A DNA stretch of 64,000 nt from Acanthococcus lagerstroemiae (lineage: Eukaryota > Arthropoda > Insecta > Hemiptera > Eriococcidae), in contig CM063108.1 in assembly GCA_031841125.1 (NCBI GenBank), positions 52,970,122 through 53,034,121 of the forward strand, given 5' to 3'. Below the pieces are notes generated by a model. That model was not told where the DNA came from and ran no database searches. It worked only from the letters and a program-made list of their open reading frames with translations. Shown in pieces: positions 56,641 through 64,000 of this stretch. The number at the start of each line of letters is the position of its first letter. The first letter of the stretch is position 1. Both the position numbers and the translations under genes were made by a program.

Positions 56641-57080
56641 CAATTTTTCCTGTCCCAGGCATTTCTTTTGCACAAGGAGCTAAGCGACTTTCGAAATAAG
56701 TCTCTCCACCGCGTAGTGGGTCTTCCTCTCTTGCTTTTGTGATTGTATGGAGTCTACCCCTCCACCCGTTTTTCCCACCCTCCACCCCTCTGTCTTCAGA
56801 TGTGTCCTCCGTACCTCCATTTATTTCTTATTACCACTTCTCCTAAATCATCCAAACGAATTTTTGCCCTAATCCCTGGAGATTCAATTTTGTCTTTTAC
56901 CTTGATGGCTAACATTTTACGCTCCATCGCGCTTCGGGTTGTCTGCAACCGCATAATGTTTGCTTTGGTTAACGCCCATGCCTGAGCCACGTATGTCAAT
57001 ACTGGCTGCACACAACTCCTCCAGATCCCAGCCTTAGTTGGTATCGAGAAACGGCCTTTGAAAAAGCTCTTCAATTTCCA
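56590..57080 (-). mobile_element. LINE C-terminal fragment, minus strand
   Basis: The minus strand encodes CVQPVLTYVAQAWALTK, SAMERKMLAIKVKDKI and RNKWRYGGHI, the usual post-RT segments of a LINE (VLTYGAETW, MERKMLGISLRD, WKWAGHI). After a frameshift it continues with AREEDPLRGGETYFES. It is a dead fragment. Confidence 0.7.
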
Positions 57081-57139
57081 AAATTTCTTCCAACCACTAG
57101 TGATACGATTTGAGAGTTCCTTTTCTCTCGCGTTTTTGA

Positions 57140-57760
57140 AGAAAATTTATTTATTTATTTGTTTATTTACGAGCCACTTGCTGCACCAAGGGCTATACGG
57201 TTCAGCTGGTGGGAGTGGTTACAGTAATGGAAAGCGGTCTGTGTCGTGAAGGAAGGAGATGAGTTTATCTATTGTCATTGGATTGTTTTGGAGCATGCTT
57301 TTCATTGTTGGTGGTAGTTGATGTGTTTGGTGGTGAGAGTTAAGTGAAGGACAGTGAAGTACACATGTTCGACAGTGAGTTCATTTGAGGAGCATTTAGA
57401 GCACTGCGGGGGGATGTATGGATTGAGGGGTGCAGGTGAGTGAGGGGAGTATGTCCGATTCTAAGTCGTGCTATAACTATTCTTTCGCGTCGTGATTTCC
57501 GATTGGAGGTGATCCAGGGTATCGGTTTCTCTTTTATTGCATGGAGTTCGTTGTTGGATTCTTTAAGCTGAGATTGGTACCAAAAGGACAGAAAGGATTT
57601 TTGATCGGTAGGTGATTGCTAGGTGTTGGCATTGGCCCAGTTCTGGTATTTCTGGGTATTGTGGTAGTGTCTTTATCAGCTCTGGGTCAACAGAGCAGAA
57701 GATTGGTTAAACAACTCGTAATATCTTTTCCATCTGTCTGTTATTTCTGCTTCTTGCTTG
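57140..57760 (-). mobile_element. I/Jockey-type LINE 3' end with TAAA tail
   Basis: On the minus strand RKRIVIARLRIGHTPLTH matches the segment after the RNase H domain of I/R1-like elements. After one frameshift PQCSKCSSNELTVEHVYF supplies the CxxC...H zinc-knuckle-like end. The element ends on the minus strand in TAAATAAACAAATAAATAAAT (plus 57148-57170), a tail like those of such LINEs. It is truncated and frameshifted. Confidence 0.65.
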
Positions 57761-59000
57761 AAAATGAAACCCTCCGGCTTGCCAAATTTTGAAGACCCCC
57801 CCCCCCCCCCACAAAAAAAAGTCTTTTCTATTCAATTTATGAAAAAATATGCCAGATTTTTCGTAAAACTGATGCTTTATTCTTTTGTCTTGTATTCTTT
57901 TCTCTAAACTTCATAAATGGTGGATACGTCAACACAGGCCTTAGGTATAGGAAGAGTAGTAAAATTTTAAATATTTTTTCAGTTGCATCAAATTGTGAGA
58001 GCAGTAGGGATGCGAATTTCTCGCGGACCCATGGAATTCTTACCTCACCTTTCCCTTCACTCCTTGGATATCACTCATCTAAAGACATGTATTTTTGTGT
58101 TTTGGTCATTCATAAAGGACACCAGCAATTTATGAATTAATCCCAAGAAATATTATTATTTGATCGTAAATCGTAAAATATATTCTGTATGTAGACTAGA
58201 CCTTCTTACTAATATTATTATAAAAACAGACTACTCATTTTCGACCTTTCGTTTTCTATTTTTAGGTTTAAGTCTACACTCGCAAATTTACATAAATTCA
58301 GTTTGTCACTCGAAATGAATTATTACGTAAAGGTTTCAGGATACCATAATAGAAACTTCACACACAGGTATTTCTCAATAATTTTCCCCCTCTTTAAATT
58401 TTTTCGAGTATCAATTCTCGAGTATTTTCATTTTTCTGCAATATAGCTGCTCGGTATAAACACGTTTTAAATTAATTCGTTCTCATTTGCCTTGAAAATT
58501 CATTATTTTTATTTGATTCGCGGGTTTGCGTTGATAACCTGCTGGCATATTCGCGTGTACAAAAATATCTTATTCGTATGCGTCAGACAGGCGATAATAA
58601 AAACAAAGGATGGTCGAGGGTTAAGTAGACTAATCCTGATGGCTGACGAGAGATTGTCGGAGCTCAGAGGACGGACTGAGTACACGTAATTGAGTCGAAA
58701 GTGAAACAGGAAGAATGTTTATTCAGCGTATCGTTGAGTTTACTATTTTGATACAATAAACTTGAAGCTACTGTATGTATGATGATAAAGGTACATAAAA
58801 TATTACGGTCAAGGAACGTTTCCTATGTAATACCTACGTAGAATTTTCGAATGAACTCAAATTATGTTTCATGAAACAGGCACGATGAAGTTGAATTTTT
58901 AGTTTCTTCTTACGAGGCGACTGTGGAAAAGAGGGAATCTTAATCCTCTATGAGGTCCATATATTGTATTCCTTGAATTTCTCTATTTCAGTCTCCCGGG
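57761..59000. other. AT-rich non-coding, no recognised feature
   Basis: A C16 tract at about 57797-57812 next to an A run is the only notable element. No gene, SINE or TIR was recognised. Confidence 0.4.
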
Positions 59001-59560
59001 ACCTCTCCATGGTTTCCGAATTAGGGAAATTAGGGTCATTTTAATTTTTAAAATGAGCATAGCGATCTTGGAGACCTCTGAACGGATATCCTATTACATT
59101 TTTCGAATTGTTTTATTTTAGCCCTATTCCCACCCCCGATGACTCAGCTCTCAAAACTCAATCAAATTGATGTCAAAACCGAATTCAACAATCTCGAAAA
59201 CTTATGATCGGTTACTCATTTTAGGGCATTTGATAGTCTGCTCTCATCCCCGGTTCCAGTTTTCCACTTAGAGTCAATTTGATGTCAAAAACGAGCTTGG
59301 CGACCTAGAAAACTTTCGAAATGACACCTATATCATTTACATACGTTTTCAATTTTGCCATTTCAACCTCTCTGGTGTCCCAGTTGTCAACATTAAGTCA
59401 AACAGATATCAAAATCGAATTCAGCAACACCTACAATCAGACGCTCGTATTGTATTTTAGGGCATTTTGGTCGTCAGCCCTCTTCATTGCTGCCATATTT
59501 TTCAATTGAGGATCAAACTGATATCATAACTGTAATCAGTGACCTTGAACTGCACCCCTA
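59000..59560. repeat. Degenerate tandem repeat of about 120 bases
   Basis: Units share TCAAATTGATGTCAAAA, CGAATTCAGCAACCT-like and TTTTAGGGCATTT words at about 59040, 59160, 59275, 59395 and 59505. Divergence is high. No coding capacity. Confidence 0.55.
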
Positions 59561-60179
59561 TCTCAGCTCAGAAAACACTCTTTTCAGTATATTTGAAGTT
59601 ACCACCCTTTATTCTTGGATTCCGCTTTCCGGTGAAGTCTGAGGAGTCAGGGTGAAGACTAAGATAATATCTTAAAAATAGATTCAGCATGTCTGAAAAT
59701 CATGTAAATAGATATTTGTTAATTTTTATCTCATTGGTGTGAGCTGTAATGAGAGAGTTTACAGTTGCCTTAAATCCAAGCATAGGGCAATTACTTCTGA
59801 AAAAAATGTTTTCCCAAATTCTTGATATGTGTTTGAGAACAATTTCTTATGGTACAACAATTTTTTGATAAAATTAATTTTATGATTTTTCACAGCAGAA
59901 ATTCAGATTTTCTTACGATAAATTTTATGTTGAACTTCAACCTCGTTGGACCCCTCATAAATATCTTTTGTTTCCAAGAAAATTCTTACAGGTGTGTCTC
60001 TGTAGTAGACAGGAGCAATCCTTCAAGCATTTCTCAGAATTAAGTTCGAAAATAAGTGGCATCCTATAAGATGTTTCACAAATAGGTCCTCTCTCTTTAG
60101 ACTGCGAATTCGGATCTTCTTTTGGGACAAAAATGAATCTTCAAGTGATAAGGTATAGTCTACTTTTAGGTAAAAAAAT

Positions 60180-61000
60180 CTTCTTCCTTCCTAAAGAAAT
60201 GCTTGAACATACCACCAGCTTTGGAATCCTAAAGGGAAAGTTACCGAACCAAACGTTGAAGTAGGGATTTCTTGAGTCTTTGTTTCAAATATTGCATCAG
60301 AGTTTTGATTTGGTCCCGAATGTGGCTCAGAATCTAAATTTTGGATCCAAAGTGAGCCAAAATTTAATTGACTTAACAAATTAAACAAATTGCCGATTTT
60401 TGAAGGGGAAGGGGGAATCGCTGATTCAAAATATTGCATGTGCTTCTTAATTTGGCCTAGATTCCGGCTAAAAATTCAACATTTTTCCCGTCAGAGTTTT
60501 TTTTTCGGTCACTGATCTCCAATATTACATGCGATTTTTGATTCGACTCAGATTTGACTTCCAAAAATCGAGCCATATATCAAAATAGGTTGGTGTTTTT
60601 CGGGTCACGTATTTCGATGATTACATTAGACTTCTTCATCTGGACCCAATTTCTATGCAAAGTCAATTACTGTTTTCAAAAATGACTGAAACTAACTTAA
60701 TGTCTGCTTAAAGAATTTTATCCTGAAAAAAAGCGAAATATTACAGCTTGAAAAGATGAACGAAGTATCGAAAGAGGTTTTTTGAGGAGGGGGTTGTTGA
60801 TTCCGAGTATCAGTTAGATTTTTCATTTGGCTCCGATGTAGACTCCAAAATAAACAATTATTCTTTATTAATGGGCAAAATTGGATTGATTTAGAAAAGT
60901 ACCTATCGAAATGCGGTTTTTAGATGCCAGAATTCAAATGTTTTATTACATTCAGCATTTGGCTTCGTTTGGGGTTCAAAGTATTATTCAAAATGAAAAT
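60180..61000. repeat. Second degenerate repeat of about 110 bases
   Basis: Repeating words include CAAATATTGCATG, TTTGATTTGG, CCAAAATCGAGCC, GGTCACTGATCTC and CTCAGATTTGACTTCC. They recur at about 60280, 60420, 60510, 60610 and 60810. The pattern (a Phe/Gln-like triplet context followed by a CCAAAA word) resembles the preceding 59000-59560 array and may share its origin. Confidence 0.5.
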
Positions 61001-62030
61001 TTACACATTTTATTGTATAATTCGAAAGTATTTTTACAACTTTAAAAGTAAGAATCAAGCAAAATAGAAAGTCACTGAAAAAAGAAAAACGAGTTTTCCT
61101 AACCTCTTCTGACAAATTTGTCTGTCAAATGAAAACGGGCTCAGTTGAGTAACCAAATTGCATAATAAAAATAACAATTTTAACAAGTTTTTCATTTTAA
61201 AGTCAGTCTTTTCCCTAGAACATGAGAAAATTAGGGGATTGTAAAATTGTAGAAAGCTATATTGAATTTATGATTTTTCTTTATCACTCGCTCATACATA
61301 TGCAATGTTTTCTGGGAGGAAAAATGCGTGAGGGAAAATAACCGTGACTCATATTTCAATTGTCTCTTCACTGTTCCAAATTAAATCATATTCTAGGTTA
61401 CTCTTTTGACAAGCTGTATGGTCCGGAGGCAAAAACTTCTATTTTACTCCCCAAATTTGGAATTCCATAAGCTTTCTAGTCACGTCAAAGCAGATGATTT
61501 TCTACTAAATTTGGAAAAACTTTGAAAAACTATTGCCTCTTTTATTCTGAAATTTGGAGATAATGGCTTCACATGTAACCCCGCACAAAATGTGACGAAA
61601 TAATTCAAACCTTACTGCCATAAGGTAACTAACCACGATAGTTCGTCTAATTTTCCAAGTCAAATTGATTCCCCCCCCCCTTCAACATAAAATTTGTATT
61701 GTAGGGGCCCAAATTTGCGGTTTTGTCAATTTTTCATGTCACTTCTGTCTATTTGGTGGGGGAAATGTTGAATTTGTGAGCCGAATTGAGGTCAAATTAA
61801 AAATCTGATGTGACCGAAATCAGTGACTCAGAAAGAACCAATTTCGATTATTTTTTATTCAATTTTTTAAGCAAATTTATTTTTTATCCTTTTCGTGCTC
61901 GAACTTTGGACTTTTATCTTAGTACTTTTTTCACTTCCAAATGCCAATGTTGACTTTTGGATCTAGAGCGAGGCCGCGGGTTAGAAATCTGATCCAGTAT
62001 TCGGAATCAGCGACGTCTAAAGAACCGCTA
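61001..62030. other. No gene recognised
   Basis: AT-rich, weakly repetitive DNA that continues the character of the preceding arrays. A C10 tract occurs at about 61672. No RNA gene, TIR or coding exon was recognised. Confidence 0.4.
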
Positions 62031-62039
62031 TTTTGATAC

Positions 62040-63300
62040 TTTATGTAAATTTTCGCGCAAATATAATTTTACCCATTTTGGATACTACCTCATCTCCCCT
62101 ATCTGATGCTTGTCTTATCTCTAGTGCGTTTACTCTCTTTGGGTATCTATTCCATAATTTTCCGTATCCATCTCCCTTAATCCCCCGGGGTGCGCTGTCC
62201 AGGAGCCAATTTGGCATACGTACATCGCCATACGCCCCTCTATCATCGATCCGTCTCCCTTCTTGTCCCCGAATCCTTCTTAATTTTGATATTCCCAACC
62301 TTTTTCTTCTTCTTGATGATTCCCAATATGCTTCTCTCCATGGCCCTCTGAGTAGCCCGATACTTCTCCACATCGGCTACGAGTACATATTTCAGTGTGC
62401 TGGGGTGTGCAGCTTTCCTGTATTTTAAATTTTAAATCTCTTGAAATTTTTCCTTTAAACCTATTTTTGTTCATCCAGTAGTTTTTCCTTCCCTTGTTTA
62501 TTCTTTTGAAAATTTCGTTTTTGTATTTGTTTCTAAAAGCGATGGTTCGTCCCAGATATTCTATCTCGTTCACTTTTTGTATTATAACTCCCTTAATCTA
62601 ATTTCTTCACTCTATTTATTTGACAGAATTTCTGTTTTCTCTGGATTTAGGGGTATTCTGCCTTCCTGCTCTTTCTTGCGAATTCGTCTACCATTTCTTC
62701 GAGTTCTTTTGAGCTTTGGGCACTAATTTTATTACCAAATTATCTTCAAATCTCAGGTTGGTTAATCCTTCCCCATTGATTTTTACCCCCTTCTGTTTCC
62801 AGTTGAATTCTCTGAAGATTTCGTTCAATTATACAGTTAAATAGATTGGAGGACAGCGAATCTCCGTGGCATACTCCCCTCCTAATTGGGAATTCCCGAC
62901 CCCTTCTGTCCAATTTAATGTAAGCTTTTACTCTTCTCATATATTTTTTCCAAGATTCTTATCCAATTTTCTGGAATTTCCTGTTTGGTCAATACTTTTT
63001 GTAGATAGATGTGGTGAACTGAATAAAATTCCTTGTTAAAGTCTATGAATATTAGGTAAATTTCTAAAGTGTATTCGTTAGCTTGCTCTATCAGCTGATG
63101 AACTGTAAATATTTGATCGATGGTACAGAAGTTTCGACAGAAACCCGCTTGTTCCCGGCATTGGTCTCGGCCAGTTGCAATTTTTGATTATGGTGGAGAA
63201 TATTTGGCTTTTAGACTATTTGTATTAGGCTGACTGATCTATAGTTTGCAATGTTGTGTCTTCCCCCTCTTCTTATTTATTAAGATTATCTGTGCCAGTT
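62040..63300 (-). mobile_element. LINE reverse-transcriptase domain fragment, minus strand
   Basis: From about 63180 downward the minus strand reads QAGFCRNFCTIDQIF, LIFIDFNKEFYSVHH (RT motif A, normally F.DF.KAFDSV), KLDRRGREFPIRRGVCHGDSLS (in two parts; motif B, RGVRQGDPLSP) and LTNLRFEDNLV (motif C, normally FADD). It continues with NEIEYLGRTIAFRNKY and, after frameshifts, GRKNYWMNKN and ATQRAMERSILG-like residues. The catalytic ADD is EDN, so it cannot be active. It resembles RTE/CR1-group LINEs. Confidence 0.8.
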
Positions 63301-64000
63301 TCCATTGTTGAGGTATTTCCTTTATCCTTATTATTTAATTAAATAGGTTAGTTTGCGGCGGGAGATGTAGTGTATCGGCCTAACATTTTACCACCTTACA
63401 AAACAGGAAGAAAAATTATTTCTAGAATTTTTATTCTCAGTCAAAATTGTAGAAAAGTAATGGCATGTTAGGCGAAGAAGGCGACCAATTTTCTTGGATC
63501 TTCATTCTGATCGGGGGAAGAGGATTCTGTATCGCGAGATACTGATGGTCATGTAGGTATTGTTTTCCAAGTCAGGCAAATATGACGTTATCGTGATGCG
63601 TTTTTATTTACCTGGGTGTGATGACGTAATGCTGAATGCACTTTTTCGCAATAATAGTGATGGACTATAGGCACGTTTAGGGCGCAGCATACAAACAACG
63701 TAGTAATGTCATTTCGGAAACGGTCATTAGTCGAACTGCTAAAAATAGTCTGGCTCATACTTTACTATTTTGCAAATAGGGCACCGTTGGTTTTCGTTAC
63801 TGTTGATCGATACGAAGAATAATTTATCGGAATAACGTTAATTAACGGTAGCGACCGGGTATTAATTAATGCCATCTAAGTATGTTAGGAGAGGCGAATT
63901 ATTGGATACTTTTTTACGTGGCGTCTGTGAAAATCACAAAATATGCGTGTACTCGATAGTTTTCGTGTCAGTTATGAATTTGTAAAACGAAGAGGAGATA
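63301..64000. other. No gene recognised
   Basis: Nothing recognisable beyond the LINE fragment. The last 300 bases are slightly richer in CG dinucleotides and could lie near another gene outside the window. Confidence 0.35.

Noticed and set aside
62033..62428. 131-codon plus-strand open frame
   Set aside because: Antisense shadow of the minus-strand LINE fragment at 62040-63300.

Overview
This is eukaryotic nuclear DNA from an animal, most likely an arthropod and probably an insect. The two genes that can be reconstructed are built from many short exons with GT-AG introns, the background is AT-rich, and the intergenic and intronic DNA carries Penelope-like, LINE, hAT, Tc1/mariner-like, foldback, MITE and tRNA-derived SINE sequences typical of arthropod genomes. 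Nothing in the window is prokaryotic. The species cannot be named from the sequence alone.

Layout. (1) 1-4110: no recognised gene; possibly the promoter side of the first gene. (2) 4112-18729, plus strand: a gene of at least 11 coding exons. It encodes two nucleoside 2-deoxyribosyltransferase-like domains separated by a degenerate EF-hand pair. Its large introns hold a head-to-head mariner-like palindrome (5295-6344), a foldback element with arms of a short degenerate repeat (about 6420-8455), a large inverted repeat that encloses three coding exons (9612-10130 against 12153-13125), a hAT-like MITE and a SINE. (3) 18730-21178: 3' UTR and intergenic DNA. (4) 21179-41486, plus strand: a complete 36-exon GBF1/Gartenzwerg gene (Arf guanine-nucleotide exchange factor, early secretory pathway). 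All 36 exons join in frame to a predicted 2065-residue protein with DCB, HUS, Sec7 and HDS regions. Its introns carry a Penelope-like retroelement fragment with a hammerhead-ribozyme-like motif, a second compact hammerhead-like hairpin, several MITEs and long degenerate arrays of an AAGACTCTT-type repeat. (5) 41487-64000: no complete gene. A possible last exon of a minus-strand gene (41838-41935) converges on GBF1. The rest is a graveyard of transposable elements: a decayed hAT transposase split by a hAT MITE with a perfect 8-bp target duplication, a second SINE copy, an ACTCAGT-type satellite-like array, several 3' fragments of LINE reverse transcriptases (mostly minus strand) and degenerate tandem repeats.

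The two main genes are transcribed in the same direction and show no obvious functional link. GBF1 activates Arf GTPases at the cis-Golgi. The first gene is a cytosolic-looking protein whose biochemical role is unknown. I found no multi-gene novel system. The most interesting signals are structural-RNA or palindromic: two hammerhead-like motifs, and inverted repeats positioned to loop out exons. Exon boundaries were chosen by hand from GT/AG sites and frame continuity and were checked by phase arithmetic. Repeat boundaries are approximate unless target duplications are stated.
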